A stretch of DNA of 64,000 nt from Myxococcus stipitatus (GCF_038561935.1 NZ_CP102770.1:62001-126000); one strand, 5' to 3'; numbered from the stretch's first letter, positions 1-9,560 are shown. Notes: generated from the sequence alone by a model not told the origin. A program made the numbers and translations.

Positions 1-1015
1 ACACGGGCGTCCACGGCGGGTCCTTCAGCTCGGGGAAGCCCGGCGCGAAGGCGATGGACTGCAGGTCGCCCAGCCCCAACAGCCCCTGCTCCTCGTACAC
101 CTGGCGAGGCTCCAGCCCCAGCGCCTCCACCAGCGGCTCCAGCAGCTTGGGGCTCATGCCCGCCTGGACCTCCAGCCGGATGACGTCGCCGAACCGGCGC
201 TGGCGCAGTTCCGTCTCCACCGCCTTGAGCAGGTCCTCCGCGTCCTCGGACACGGTGAAGTCCGCGTCCCGCGTCACGCGGAACAGGCTCCAGCTCAGCA
301 CCTCCATGCCGGGGAACAGGTCCCCCAGGTGCTGGGCGATGACCTCCTCGAGCGGCACGAAGACATGGCCCTTGAGCGGCAGGAAGCGGGGCAGCAGCTC
401 CTTGGGCACCTTCACCCGGGCCACGCTCTCCTCGTCGGCCTGCGGGTCTCTCAGGAGGACGGCGAGGCTGAGCGACAGGTTGGAGATGTACGGGAAGTGC
501 CGGCCCAGGCCGATGGCCAGGGGGGTGAGCACGGGAAATATCTGCTCCCGGAAGCGCTGGTCCACCTGGGCGCGCTGCTCGGCGTCCAGGTCCTTGGCGC
601 TGAGGATGCGCAGGCCCTTCTCCGCGAGCGCGGGCCGCAGGAGCTTCTCGAAGATGGCGCTGTGGCGCTTGCTCTGCTCGAAGATGCCCTCGTGCAGCTT
701 GTCCAGCGTGGTGCCAGGCGCCGCCCCATCCGGCACCAGCCGGGCCACGCCGCCGCGCACCTGCTCGTGCAGCCGCGCGACCCGAATCATGAAGAACTCG
801 TCCAGGTTGCGCGCGTAGATGGCGACGAACTTCAGCCGCTCGAGCAGGGGCTCGTCCGACGACTCCGCCAGCTGGAGCACCCGGTCGTTGAAGGCCAGCC
901 AGGACAGCTCGCGATTGAAGAAGAGCCCTTCATCCATCTCCACCCCCGCTGGAAGGACATCTCGCTCCAAGGGCTTCTGGGTGACGCTGCGTCCGGCAAC
1001 GCCTCGCTTCGCCAT
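1..1015 (-). CDS. ppk1: Polyphosphate kinase 1, N-terminal part (cut by window edge)
   Basis: About 338 N-terminal residues are visible, from ATG at 1015 to the window edge. Ppk1 makes polyphosphate from ATP at the membrane. The start region reads MAKRGVAGRSV, followed by the hallmark FFNRELSWLAFNDRVL and then ARNLDEFFMIRVARLHEQV, which is the conserved N-terminal domain of the family. The catalytic histidines lie in the missing part. It is divergent from the BamE-like gene at 1198, with about 180 bp of shared upstream DNA. Identification is by family motifs and is secure. Confidence 0.93.
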   Translation of the reverse strand, partial: MAKRGVAGRSVTQKPLERDVLPAGVEMDEGLFFNRELSWLAFNDRVLQLAESSDEPLLERLKFVAIYARNLDEFFMIRVARLHEQVRGGVARLVPDGAAPGTTLDKLHEGIFEQSKRHSAIFEKLLRPALAEKGLRILSAKDLDAEQRAQVDQRFREQIFPVLTPLAIGLGRHFPYISNLSLSLAVLLRDPQADEESVARVKVPKELLPRFLPLKGHVFVPLEEVIAQHLGDLFPGMEVLSWSLFRVTRDADFTVSEDAEDLLKAVETELRQRRFGDVIRLEVQAGMSPKLLEPLVEALGLEPRQVYEEQGLLGLGDLQSIAFAPGFPELKDPPWTPV

Positions 1016-1197
1016 CTTTCGCGACTCCTGGTTTTCCTACCTCGGCGGGGGATGTAGCAGGCCAGCCTCCCGGCGATTGTGAACTTAGACGTCACGAAAG
1101 GAAGCCCACCAGGGGTGGGCGCCGCTTGGGAAGTTGCCGAGAGAGCGTTCATGGACATCCCGCGTGGAGTTTCTTGCATCCGCGCTGTTGGAACGGC

Positions 1198-1722
1198 ATG
1201 TCAGTCGACGTGAGCCCGACAGAGAACCCTTCGAGTGCCTCCCTGGCCGTCCCCCCGACGGATGCCAGCAACCTCTTCACGGCCTACGACAAGGAGGGCC
1301 GGGCACAGAAGGGCCGGTGGGTCGCGGCGCTGGTGGCGGCCATCATCCCGGTGACGCTGGCGGTGGGCTTCTGGGTGCTGGCGCGCGAGGAGGCCGTGAC
1401 GTTCCGCGTCGTCACGCCCCACGGCTTCAAGTCCATCACCGGCGGGATGACCTCCGACCAGGTGGTGGCGCTGCTGGGCCGGCCCATGACGCGGGAGCAG
1501 GACGCGACGGGCGCGGACTGCTACCGCCACGGCACGCCGTCGATGGAGAAGGAGTTCTTCCTCGTCTACTCGGTCTGCTACCAGGACGGAAAGCTGCGGG
1601 ACGTGAAGCAGCAGAAGTACTCCGCCTGGAACGTGGACCCGGCCACGGGGAGCTTCCAGGCGCCGGCCTCGGACACGCCGCCGCCCGCGCCGGAGCCCGT
1701 CCCGTCCGGGACGGCGGGTTAG
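1198..1722 (+). CDS. Single-pass membrane protein with BamE/SmpA-like fold
   Basis: 174 residues. A short cytoplasmic N-terminus is followed by one membrane segment (about residues 45-65, WVAALVAAIIPVTLAVGFWVL). The C-terminal domain has the SmpA/BamE-type signature GMTSDQVVALLGRP, then a Cys-containing segment and a Pro/Ala-rich tail. BamE-like folds usually bind proteins or lipids in the envelope, but no partner is visible here. The start at 1198 (MSVDVSP) was preferred over the in-frame start at 1126 because the extra residues look non-coding. The function is not known. Confidence 0.65.
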   Translation: MSVDVSPTENPSSASLAVPPTDASNLFTAYDKEGRAQKGRWVAALVAAIIPVTLAVGFWVLAREEAVTFRVVTPHGFKSITGGMTSDQVVALLGRPMTREQDATGADCYRHGTPSMEKEFFLVYSVCYQDGKLRDVKQQKYSAWNVDPATGSFQAPASDTPPPAPEPVPSGTAG

Positions 1723-1835
1723 CCGTCCAACGCGAGCACATCCCTTGGGCGGGGATGTGCGGCCATGGACAGCGGCTCCACCTTGCTGGGCGCGGGGCCT
1801 CGGGGTGAGGGGCGTCCTGCCCGGAGGGGGGCGGC

Positions 1836-4121
1836 GTGGGGCGGCGGTGGACGTTCTCACAGCGCGTCGGCGCGGGGTTCATCGCGTCCCTGCTCGTGGC
1901 GCTGGCGCTCGCGGTGACGTCCGCGGTGGCGCTCCTGTCCGTGCGCACCCACCAGAAGGCGGCCCTGCTCGAGCTGTCCATGGACCTCTTGGAGGTGGAG
2001 CGCCTGCGCCGCGCCTTCAGCGACAAGGTGTCCAGCGAGCGGGGCTATGCGCTGTCGGGTGACACGCTCTTCGCCGAGGAGATGGTGGCCTCGCGTGAGC
2101 GCTTCATCTCCATCGCCGGGAGGCTGAAGGCGCGCCTCGTCATGGAGCCCGCGTCGTCGCTCCTGGACGCGGCCATGCGCGCGGAGCAGGAGCACGAGCA
2201 GGCCGTGCGGGAGCTCGTCGTGGCGCACGCGGCCAACGTGCCTCGCTCCAAGCTGGAGCGCCTCTTCGAGGAGCGCGTGGGCACCACGCGGCTGCGCGCC
2301 TATGAGGCCCTGCAGCACCTCTCCGCCAACGCGGAGGAGCAGCTCGCGCGGGGCATCCAGAGGGCGGTGGACGTGGATGAGCGGGTGCTCAACCTCACCC
2401 TCGTCGCCGCGAGCCTGGGCCTCGCGGTGGCGGCGGTGCTGGCGTGGGTGCTGCTGCGGCGGCTGCGGCCCTTGCGCGAGGAGGCGGACGACAGCGCGCG
2501 GCGCTTCCAGCTCCTCGTCGAGGGCGTGCAGGACTACGCGCTCCTGCTCCTGGACGCGCGCGGCCGCGTGGCGAGCTGGAACCCGGGGGCCACGCGCATC
2601 ACGGGCTACGAGGCCGCGGAGGTGGTGGGCGAGCCGGTGGATGTCTTCTATCCCCCCGAGTCCGCCGCGCTGGGTGTACCGGAGAAGGACCTGGCGCGAG
2701 CGCGCAGGGACGGGCGGCTGCGCACGGAAGGGTGGCGGCGGCGCAAGGACGGCTCGAGCTTCTTCGCGGAGGCGCTCATCAACGTGCTGCGCGACGAGAG
2801 CGGCGCGCTGCGGGGCTACGCGGAGGTGACGCGCGACATCACCGAGCGCCGTCGCGCCGAGCGCACGCAGGGCCTCTTCGCGGAGGCCGGCCGGGTGTTC
2901 CAGCAGTACCCGGAGCCGGACCTGATGGTGGCGGAGCTGTCTCGGATGATGGTGCCCGAGGTGGCGGATGGGTGTGTCCTCTACGTGCTGACCCCCTCCG
3001 GCCAGCTGCGGCCCCGCGTGGTGAAGCACTCGGACGAGGAGAAGGAGCCCCTCTTGTGGGAGGCGGTGCGGCGGCACCAGCCGTCGCCGGACACGCCTCG
3101 GGGGCTGTGGCAGGTGATGCGCACCGGGCGCTCGCACTGGGTCGCGGACGTGACGCCGGAGATGCTCGCGAAGAACGCCGAGGACGCCGAGCACCTGAGG
3201 ATGATGGAGCAGGTGGGCGTCCGCTCGTACCTGGCGGTGCCGCTGCGCTCGGGGGAGAAGACGCAGGGCGTGCTGGTGCTGCTCACGTCCTCGCCGGAGC
3301 GGAGGCTCACGCAAGGCGACCAGGTCTTCATGGAGGAGCTGGCCGGGCGCGCGGCGCTGGCGCTGGACAACGCCCGGCTGCTGCGGGAGTCGCGCGAGGC
3401 GGTGGAGCTCATCGGCATCGCCGCGCATGACCTGGGCAACCCGCTCAACACGCTCCAGCTGCTCCTGCGCAAGCTCCAGCGGCAGGGTCCGGGCATGGAG
3501 CCGGAGAAAATGCGCGATGGCCTGGCCGCGGCGCTGAAGCAGACGCAGCGCCTGGGGCAGCTGCTGCTCAACCTGTTGGACCTGTCTCGTTTGTCCGCGG
3601 GGCGTCTGGTGTTGGACGTGTCGATGGTGGACCTGGCGGACCTGGCGCACGAGGTGGTGGAGCGCTTCGCGGCGTATGCCTCCGAGCAGGGCAGCAAGCT
3701 GGTCTTCGACGCGGAGCTGGGGCTGGTGGGCGGCTGGGACCGGCTGCGCCTGGACCGGGTGGTGACGAACCTCTTGTCCAACGCGCTGAAGTTCGGCGCG
3801 GGACAGCCGGTGGAGGTGCGCGTGGAGCGCGCCGGGCTGTCACGGGCGCGGCTGGTGGTGAAGGACCACGGCGTGGGCATTCCTCCGGAGGCGCAGCGCA
3901 GAATCTTCGACCGCTTCGAGCAGGTGCCCTCGGAGGGGCGCCATGCGGGCTTCGGGCTGGGGCTCTACATCGTCCGGCAGCTCGTGGATGCACACGGTGG
4001 CTCGGTCCATGTGGAGAGCTCGCCGGGCGAGGGCTCCACCTTCACCGTGGAGCTGCCCTTGTTGCAGCCAGGCTCGGAGCGGGAGCCTCCCCCCGCCAAC
4101 GAACCCCCTGTCTCGCCTTGA
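1836..4121 (+). CDS. Membrane sensor histidine kinase (CHASE3-PAS-GAF-HisKA-HATPase)
   Basis: 761 residues from a GTG start with a strong GGAGGGGGG Shine-Dalgarno. TM1 lies near residues 10-32, followed by a CHASE3-like periplasmic domain (VSSERGYALSGD) and TM2 near 187-207. A PAS domain (about 225-340), a GAF domain (about 350-505) and the kinase core follow. The phospho-acceptor is His531 in AAHDLGNPL. N-box (NLLSNALKFG), G1 (DHGVGIPPE), F-box (IFDRFEQV) and G2 (GFGLGLYIV) are all present, so it should be catalytically competent. No receiver domain and no adjacent response regulator gene is seen, so it is an orphan kinase. Its stop is 2 bp from the stop of the convergent cupin gene. Confidence 0.9.
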   Translation: MGRRWTFSQRVGAGFIASLLVALALAVTSAVALLSVRTHQKAALLELSMDLLEVERLRRAFSDKVSSERGYALSGDTLFAEEMVASRERFISIAGRLKARLVMEPASSLLDAAMRAEQEHEQAVRELVVAHAANVPRSKLERLFEERVGTTRLRAYEALQHLSANAEEQLARGIQRAVDVDERVLNLTLVAASLGLAVAAVLAWVLLRRLRPLREEADDSARRFQLLVEGVQDYALLLLDARGRVASWNPGATRITGYEAAEVVGEPVDVFYPPESAALGVPEKDLARARRDGRLRTEGWRRRKDGSSFFAEALINVLRDESGALRGYAEVTRDITERRRAERTQGLFAEAGRVFQQYPEPDLMVAELSRMMVPEVADGCVLYVLTPSGQLRPRVVKHSDEEKEPLLWEAVRRHQPSPDTPRGLWQVMRTGRSHWVADVTPEMLAKNAEDAEHLRMMEQVGVRSYLAVPLRSGEKTQGVLVLLTSSPERRLTQGDQVFMEELAGRAALALDNARLLRESREAVELIGIAAHDLGNPLNTLQLLLRKLQRQGPGMEPEKMRDGLAAALKQTQRLGQLLLNLLDLSRLSAGRLVLDVSMVDLADLAHEVVERFAAYASEQGSKLVFDAELGLVGGWDRLRLDRVVTNLLSNALKFGAGQPVEVRVERAGLSRARLVVKDHGVGIPPEAQRRIFDRFEQVPSEGRHAGFGLGLYIVRQLVDAHGGSVHVESSPGEGSTFTVELPLLQPGSEREPPPANEPPVSP

Positions 4122-4123
4122 GC

Positions 4124-4606
4124 CTAGAGCGGAGGGAGCGCGCTGGACGGCTCGAGGACCAGGACATGGACCTCCGCGTCCGCGACGGGCCGGTGCTCCA
4201 CGCCCCGAGGCAGGACGAGCAGCTCGCCGGGCTCCACCTCGACGGTGCGCTCGCGCAGCTCCATGCGCAGCTGGCCATGGAGGACCAGGTACAGCGTGTC
4301 GTCATGCGCGTGCCGGCGCCAGGGCCCGTCACCCTGGAGTTTCATCAGCTGGACGCGCTGGCCGTTGAGCGCGCCCAGCGCCCGAGGGGCCTCGTGGGCC
4401 GAGAAGAGGGTCAGCTCCCGGGCCAGGTGGACCTTGTCCACGGAGACCTCGGCGGGGGAGGACGTCGCGTCGTTGGCGCCCGCGTCCTCGGAGGAGGGCT
4501 CGGTGCGCCGACGGGAATCCCAGCGAGGGGGGCGGGCGATGGCGGTGTTGGGACTGCGAGTGGGCGCGCTCATAGGAACCTGATGTCTGTCTTTATGGCC
4601 AGACAT
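4124..4606 (-). CDS. Cupin-domain protein
   Basis: 160 residues. The C-terminal half is a small cupin barrel: HAHDDTLYLVLHGQLRMELR supplies the HxH and Glu-type metal ligands of motif 1, and GELLVLPRGVEHRPVA is motif 2. The first 50 residues are polar and probably disordered. Cupins of this size may be metal-dependent enzymes, sugar binders or regulators, and nothing nearby decides between these. ATG 4606 has an AGGAA ribosome site; an internal ATG at residue 12 is an alternative. It is convergent with the histidine kinase gene. Confidence 0.8.
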   Translation of the reverse strand: MSGHKDRHQVPMSAPTRSPNTAIARPPRWDSRRRTEPSSEDAGANDATSSPAEVSVDKVHLARELTLFSAHEAPRALGALNGQRVQLMKLQGDGPWRRHAHDDTLYLVLHGQLRMELRERTVEVEPGELLVLPRGVEHRPVADAEVHVLVLEPSSALPPL

Positions 4607-4668
4607 CGCCGTTCCTGCACCGGCCCCCGAGCATCGGGGTCGACTACCCGACGAAGCGTCCGCCGCCT

Positions 4669-5589
4669 TCAGTCTGGATAGAACATCGGGTCGCGGGTGG
4701 TGACGAAGGACGAGATGACGGACGCCACCTCGTGCGGCAGCCCGGTGAACTGGACGCCCACGCCCGGCATCAGCTCCGGCGTGCGGGAGTTGGCCTCGCG
4801 CACCCAGCGCACCACGCCCGTCACCTTCATGGGCCGGCCTCCGGGCAGCGTGAAGTCCAGCTCCACCTGCGTGCCGCGAGGCACCGCGTCCACCGTGGCG
4901 ATGAAGACGCCGCCCTCGCTGATGTCCATGGAGAAGCCGGTGAAGAAGTTGGAGTCGCTGCGCATGTCGATGGACGTGTGCATCCGCACGCGCCCGTTGC
5001 GCCGCGCCTCCACACCGTCCGCGCCGCTCGCCCGGGCAGGCCCTGGGACGGAGGGGACTGTCTCGCCGCGGGCGGTGGCCTCGGTGGCGGCGCGGGCCAG
5101 CTCCGCCTGTCTCGCGCGGGCCGCCTCCTGCTGCGCGCGCGTCCGGGCCGTGGAGGCTTCGACTTGTCGCCGCAGGGCCGCCTCGGCGTCCGCCACGGCG
5201 CGCGTCACCTGGGCCACTTGCTCCTGCTGGGTGCGCAGCGCGGCCTGTGCCTCCAGGCCCACCCGCCTGCGGGCCTCCAGGGCCTTCTCGCGGGCCTCCA
5301 GGGCCTTCTCCCGCGCGGTGTCCACGTTGAGGGCGGGCACCCGTGCGGCCTGGAGCCTGGAGGCCTGCTCGCCCACCTGGGGGTCGGCCTCCGGGTCCTG
5401 GTGGGCCTTGGCCAGCGCGGCCCTCACCCCTTCCAGCCGGGTGGAGAGCGCGGCGGCCTCCGCCTGGGCGCGCGTGAGCTGTTCAGCGAGCCGGGACTCC
5501 TGGGTGGACAGCTCGCTCTCGATGCGAGCCAGCTCAGCCTCACGGGAACCCAGCGTGGATGCACGGGCAGCGGGGGACGACGAGGTCAT
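4669..5589 (-). CDS. Coiled-coil PilZ-domain protein (putative c-di-GMP effector)
   Basis: 306 residues. Residues 15-180 are a long Ala/Glu/Arg/Gln-rich coiled coil with heptads and no membrane segment. The C-terminal PilZ domain (about 200-306) carries an Arg-rich start (RRNGRVRM) and the D-x-S-x-x-G motif (DISEGG), the two parts of the c-di-GMP binding site. It ends with the typical GVGVQFTGL strand. This resembles the PilZ family common in myxobacteria. It probably transmits c-di-GMP levels to a partner through the coiled coil; the partner is unknown. It stands alone on the minus strand downstream of rtcB. Confidence 0.83.
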   Translation of the reverse strand: MTSSSPAARASTLGSREAELARIESELSTQESRLAEQLTRAQAEAAALSTRLEGVRAALAKAHQDPEADPQVGEQASRLQAARVPALNVDTAREKALEAREKALEARRRVGLEAQAALRTQQEQVAQVTRAVADAEAALRRQVEASTARTRAQQEAARARQAELARAATEATARGETVPSVPGPARASGADGVEARRNGRVRMHTSIDMRSDSNFFTGFSMDISEGGVFIATVDAVPRGTQVELDFTLPGGRPMKVTGVVRWVREANSRTPELMPGVGVQFTGLPHEVASVISSFVTTRDPMFYPD

Positions 5590-5658
5590 TTCTTGGGACT
5601 CCGGAGGCCCGCCACTGTAGCAGGCTCCCCGGGAAGTCCACGCCCCACGGGGAGTGGG

Positions 5659-7011
5659 TCAATCCGCGCCCTTGATACAGGCCACGGGCTTGAGGCGGCG
5701 CGCCACCTTGGCCAGCCCCGCCATCTCCACCGTCTCCAGCACGTCCTCCAGGTTCTTGTAGCAGGGGCCGGACTCGTCGAGCGGGGTGTGCCGGGTGTTG
5801 AGGATGATGCCCGACTCCGCCATGCGCGCGTCGGTGGCGTCCTGCTTGAGCACGCGGCGCGCCTCGCCCCGCGATAGGCGGCGGCCGGAGCCGTGGTTCA
5901 CCGAGTAGATGGACTTGGACGCCCCTTCCTCGGCGAAGAGGATGGCGCTGCCCGTCTCCATGGAGCCGGGAATCAGGATGGGGTGCCCGGTGCCCTCCCA
6001 GTTCGTCTTCTTGAGCGAGGGGTGTCCCGCGGGGAACGCGCGCGTGGCACCCTTGCGGGCGACGAACTTCCCGGCCTCCTTCTGGATGAGGTTGTGGGAG
6101 ATTTCGTAATAGACGCTCGCGGTGCCGCCGAACACGTCCTCCAGCGCGGCGCACACGGCCTCGCCGATGATGAGCCGGTTGGCCACGGCGAAGTTGGCCG
6201 CCATGTTGTGGAGGTTCCAGTACTCGCGGCCCAGCGGGCTGTCCGCGTCCAGCCAGACGAAGTCCTCGCTGCGGCTCTTGAGGCCCAGCCGCGCGGCGCC
6301 CTCCACGAAGAAGTGCTTGGCGATGTTCCACCCGAAGCCGCGGCTGCCGGTGTGGAGCATCACCCAGACGCGGCCCTCCTCGTCGACCTGCATCTCCGTG
6401 AAGTGGTTGCCACCGCCCAGGCTGCCCAACTGGCCGCGCTTCTCGTAGGCGCGGTCGGGGATGTCCACCCGGTCATCCTCCACGGGGATGAAGTCGCGCT
6501 CGGTGACGGCGGAGCCTCGGCCCAGGGCCTTGGCGCCATGCCGCACCACGTCGGCGAAGGCCTTGTCGGACACCCTGCGCTGGTGCTGCACGCGGCTGGC
6601 GCCCACGCCCACCGCGATGCGCCGGGTCACCTGCTCAATCCACTGCCGGCGCTTGGCGACATCCGCCACGTCCTCGGCGGTGAGGGTCGTCTGCAATTGC
6701 ACCATGCCGCAGCCGATGTCGTAGCCGGCGGCGGTGGGGAGCAGGATGCCGTCGGTCTCCACCACGGTGCCGATGGGGACGCCATAGCCCACATGGCAGT
6801 CCGGGGTGACGGCGACTCGGGTGACGCCCGGGAAGGACGCGGCGTTGACCACCTGGTCGAAGACGGCGTCCTCGAGGCCCGGGAGGTCGGGCCCCTCACC
6901 CCAGAGCAGCTTGTCGGACAGGAACAGGTTCGCGTCCACCCGCATGCTCTTGGTCTTCGGCAGGACGTAGTGGCCCTCGGCGGCCTTCTCCAATCGTTGT
7001 TTCCAGCTCAT
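5659..7011 (-). CDS. rtcB: RtcB-type RNA ligase
   Basis: 450 residues. RtcB ligates 2',3'-cyclic-phosphate or 3'-phosphate RNA ends to 5'-OH ends, using GTP and Mn2+. Family motifs: PDCHVGYGVPIG, AAGYDIGCGM (metal-binding Cys), GGGNHFTEMQ, MLHTGSRGFG, and NHGSGRRLSR, where the His is the guanylated nucleophile. The C-terminus ends in CIKGAD, as usual for RtcB. The reading frame stays open upstream, but ATG 7011 is favoured because a GGGAGGA ribosome site lies 7-8 bases before it; ATG 7017 is the alternative. No rtcA, rtcR or archease gene is adjacent. Confidence 0.93.
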   Translation of the reverse strand: MSWKQRLEKAAEGHYVLPKTKSMRVDANLFLSDKLLWGEGPDLPGLEDAVFDQVVNAASFPGVTRVAVTPDCHVGYGVPIGTVVETDGILLPTAAGYDIGCGMVQLQTTLTAEDVADVAKRRQWIEQVTRRIAVGVGASRVQHQRRVSDKAFADVVRHGAKALGRGSAVTERDFIPVEDDRVDIPDRAYEKRGQLGSLGGGNHFTEMQVDEEGRVWVMLHTGSRGFGWNIAKHFFVEGAARLGLKSRSEDFVWLDADSPLGREYWNLHNMAANFAVANRLIIGEAVCAALEDVFGGTASVYYEISHNLIQKEAGKFVARKGATRAFPAGHPSLKKTNWEGTGHPILIPGSMETGSAILFAEEGASKSIYSVNHGSGRRLSRGEARRVLKQDATDARMAESGIILNTRHTPLDESGPCYKNLEDVLETVEMAGLAKVARRLKPVACIKGAD

Positions 7012-7284
7012 GACCATGTCCTCCCTGGGGGCAAACGCGCGCGAGGGACGCGAACGTCCGAAACAAGCTGACGCTCGGGTGCGGGTGCCTCCGAGTGTCT
7101 CCGAAAACGCGGGGCGAGGAAGCGGAAAGGCGAGCGGATCTCCGAGCCGCGCGGGCGTCCACGTCCACACGAACGGACGAGCGAGCGTCGGCTCTCGTGC
7201 GATGCGTGGGAATTGGATCAACGCGGGGCTTGCCGCATTCCCGCGTCAGGCGCATCCATTGGCCATCCAGGCAGGGGGTGGGCG

Positions 7285-7635
7285 ATGGGTTTCCTCAGTG
7301 GGATTTTCCTGGCGATGGCGATGCAAGCCGTGCCAGCGGATTCGTTGGCGGGTCCGGTGTTCAACCCGTCGATTTGCGCGAAGAAGCGGGTGGACGCATG
7401 TGGTTGCCACCATGTGTATGGGATTCGGCACTGCCACCCGAACCGCAAGGGCGAACACTGCGAGGCGCCGGTGAAGGCGCAGGTGTCCGCCTCGGAGACC
7501 CCTGAGACGGCGCAAGCCCCGGTCCTGGAGAGCCGCGAGCCGGAGCAGGCCGAGCCCCAGCAGGCGCCGTCGACGAAGCCCGCGAACCCGCCTCACAAGA
7601 AGCGCTTCGACCCGAAGAAGTCCGTGGCGATGTAG
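7285..7635 (+). CDS. Small secreted His/Cys-rich protein, unknown function
   Basis: 116 residues. The N-terminus (MGFLSGIFLAMAMQAVPADSLA) looks like a signal peptide. The mature part has a short Cys/His-rich stretch, CGCHHVYGIRHCHP followed by HC, which could bind metal or form disulfides. The C-terminal half is low-complexity Pro/Glu/Ala, then Lys-rich. A GGGGGTGG ribosome site precedes ATG 7285; the upstream in-frame extension to 7213 lacks one. I do not recognise the family. It is convergent with the methyltransferase gene. Confidence 0.55.
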   Translation: MGFLSGIFLAMAMQAVPADSLAGPVFNPSICAKKRVDACGCHHVYGIRHCHPNRKGEHCEAPVKAQVSASETPETAQAPVLESREPEQAEPQQAPSTKPANPPHKKRFDPKKSVAM

Positions 7636-7666
7636 CGCGGCGATGCCGCTCGAGTGAGTCCTTCCT

Positions 7667-8386
7667 TCAGCGCCGCTGGGCGACGATGCGCAGGCCGACG
7701 GGCTTGAACACCCCCTCGGCGATGCGCTGGCGCTCGGTGGCGAGGATGTATTCGGCCATGCGCCCTGGAGTGGGGGTGTGGCCGGGGTGCTGCTTGCCCA
7801 GGTAGCGGAAGAGGTAGGGCCCGCGCGCGACGTGCTGGAGCTCGAAGCCCCCGTCGCGCAGCGCGCTCATCATGTCCTCCCCGGTGTGGAGTGGCTCGTC
7901 GTGGTGCTGGTGCTCATGGTGCCAGCGCTCGAGCGGGGCTTCCTCGGGAGTGCCGTGGACGGCCTCGGGAGGGAAGAGTCCTCCGGCGGCGAGTAGATCC
8001 TGCACCTCGTAGTACCAGCGCGCGGTGGGGGCATCCGGCGCGGCCAGGTCGAAGTCATCCACGACGAGCACGCCCCCGGGCACCAGCAGCTCGCGCAGCT
8101 TCGCCACGGACGCGTCGAGCGGCGCGAGGTGATGGAGCACGGCCACCGCGACCAGCGCGTCGAAAGGCGCCGATGAGAAGCGCAGCAGGGGGACCTGCTC
8201 GAAGCGCACTCCGGGCGGGCGCGGTGGGTCGCGAAGCCGTGCGTCGATGCCGACGACGTCGTGGCCCTCGGCCGCGAGCTGTCCCGCGAGGATTCCCTCT
8301 CCACAGCCGACCTCCAGGACGCGGTGGCGCTGGGCCACGGCGGGACGGACGAAGGCGTGGGTCTCTCGTTGGTGGAGGGGGAGCAT
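7667..8386 (-). CDS. Class I SAM-dependent methyltransferase
   Basis: 239 residues. Motif I of the Rossmann fold is VLEVGCGEGILAGQLA at about residues 25-40, followed by the acidic motif II (DVVGIDA). The motif IV region (FDALVAVAVLHHLAPLD) and motif V (ELLVPGGVLVVDDFDLA) match the UbiE/COQ5-like small-molecule methyltransferases. A His-rich stretch (WHHEHQHHDE) in the substrate-side half may bind metal. The substrate cannot be told from sequence or context. It sits just downstream of the TPR-type gene on the same strand. Confidence 0.85.
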   Translation of the reverse strand: MLPLHQRETHAFVRPAVAQRHRVLEVGCGEGILAGQLAAEGHDVVGIDARLRDPPRPPGVRFEQVPLLRFSSAPFDALVAVAVLHHLAPLDASVAKLRELLVPGGVLVVDDFDLAAPDAPTARWYYEVQDLLAAGGLFPPEAVHGTPEEAPLERWHHEHQHHDEPLHTGEDMMSALRDGGFELQHVARGPYLFRYLGKQHPGHTPTPGRMAEYILATERQRIAEGVFKPVGLRIVAQRR

Positions 8387-8434
8387 GGGGGCTCCCCATC
8401 GTGGTCTCGGAGGACGCCCGGGAACAAGCGGGGC

Positions 8435-9322
8435 TCAGTGCGTGAGCTGGAGCGGCTCGTCGTCCTCGGGAAGCTCCGGGGGCGAGGCGACGGACTCCGC
8501 GCGGCTCAGGGACAGCGGGCCTTCGGCGCGGATGACGACCCAGGCGGACTGAGGCGAGGAGCGCAGGGCGACGGCGTTGGGACTCAGCCAGCGCAGCTCG
8601 GGGCGGTAGCCCATCGCGGGGGGCTCGGGCGTGATGCGCGATGGAGGCGTGCGATGGGTGGAGGCCCCCGTGGCTTGCGTCTGGGCTCGCGGCGCCGCGT
8701 CCGGCTGGGTCACGGGCACCAACGTGGGCGGCGTCTGGGGGCGCTCGTCCCGGCGCGCCTTCGTCGCGGTGGGCGGCAGGCGTGACTCGGAGGGCTTCAT
8801 CTTCACGGGAGCGATGGTGGGGGCCGCGGGCAGCGGCCCCGCGGAGGAGGCCTCTTCCGCCGCGCGCAGGACGAAGGCGGGGGGTGGAGGCGGCGGCGTG
8901 CTTCCCCGCGACTCCGCGCGCGCGGGCTCCTCGAGGATGTCATTGGCCGTGATGTAGAGCCGCTCATCCTCCAGCGCCGTCGCGGGCGGCAGGGATGTCT
9001 GTCCAAGACGGGCGACATCCGAGGACAGCTCCGGGTCTCTCGGGTCCACCGCGAGCGCGGCGCGCAAGGCGGCGCGAGCGCGGGCCTCGCAGCCTTGGGA
9101 GAGCAGCAGCTCCGCGGCCATGCGATAGGACGCCACGGCGCCCGCGCGGTCTCCCGCGCGGCGGCAGATTTCGGCGTGGCGCACGCGTGCGTTCGGGTCC
9201 TTGGGCATCAACCGGACGATGCGCGCGAGGACCTCGGCGCACTCGGCATAGCGTTCCTGGATGAACAGCGACCGCGAGGTCTCCTTCAGGGTCTTCAGCT
9301 GGGTCTGTACGCGCTCGCTCAT
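8435..9322 (-). CDS. TPR-like helical repeat protein with disordered middle
   Basis: 295 residues from ATG 9322 with a GGAGGGCAGG ribosome site. The first 125 residues look like two or three tetratricopeptide-type helical pairs (QERYAECAEVLARIVRLMPKDPNARVRHAEICRRAGDRAGAVASYRMAAELL). The middle (about 140-235) is Pro/Ala/Thr-rich and likely unstructured. The end (YRPELRWLSPNAVALRSSPQSAWVVI) forms a short beta-rich unit. Proteins of this layout are common in myxobacteria, with no assigned role. It is divergent from the sigma factor gene across about 280 bp. Confidence 0.6.
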   Translation of the reverse strand: MSERVQTQLKTLKETSRSLFIQERYAECAEVLARIVRLMPKDPNARVRHAEICRRAGDRAGAVASYRMAAELLLSQGCEARARAALRAALAVDPRDPELSSDVARLGQTSLPPATALEDERLYITANDILEEPARAESRGSTPPPPPPAFVLRAAEEASSAGPLPAAPTIAPVKMKPSESRLPPTATKARRDERPQTPPTLVPVTQPDAAPRAQTQATGASTHRTPPSRITPEPPAMGYRPELRWLSPNAVALRSSPQSAWVVIRAEGPLSLSRAESVASPPELPEDDEPLQLTH

Positions 9323-9560
9323 CGTCCTGCCCTCCGAACGGATGCAGGGGGAGAGAAGCAGGCAGCGTGCCGACACGGCGCGCTCGGCGTGAAGCGTTGC
9401 ATGCCTTTCGGCGATAGTGGCTCCAGGCATGAACCGGCGTTGTCGCGTGGTCATCCGGGTTGCACCCGAGGACAGCGTCACAAGGGCAGTCCTCGTCCGA
9501 CCGTGGGCGCGGGGCCTGTAGAAAAGGGGGCCGGCGCTGTAACAATGATAGCCTGCCGTG

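Noticed and set aside
1857..3650. 597-codon open frame on the minus strand
   Set aside because: Antisense shadow of the CHASE3 histidine kinase, which has all catalytic motifs.
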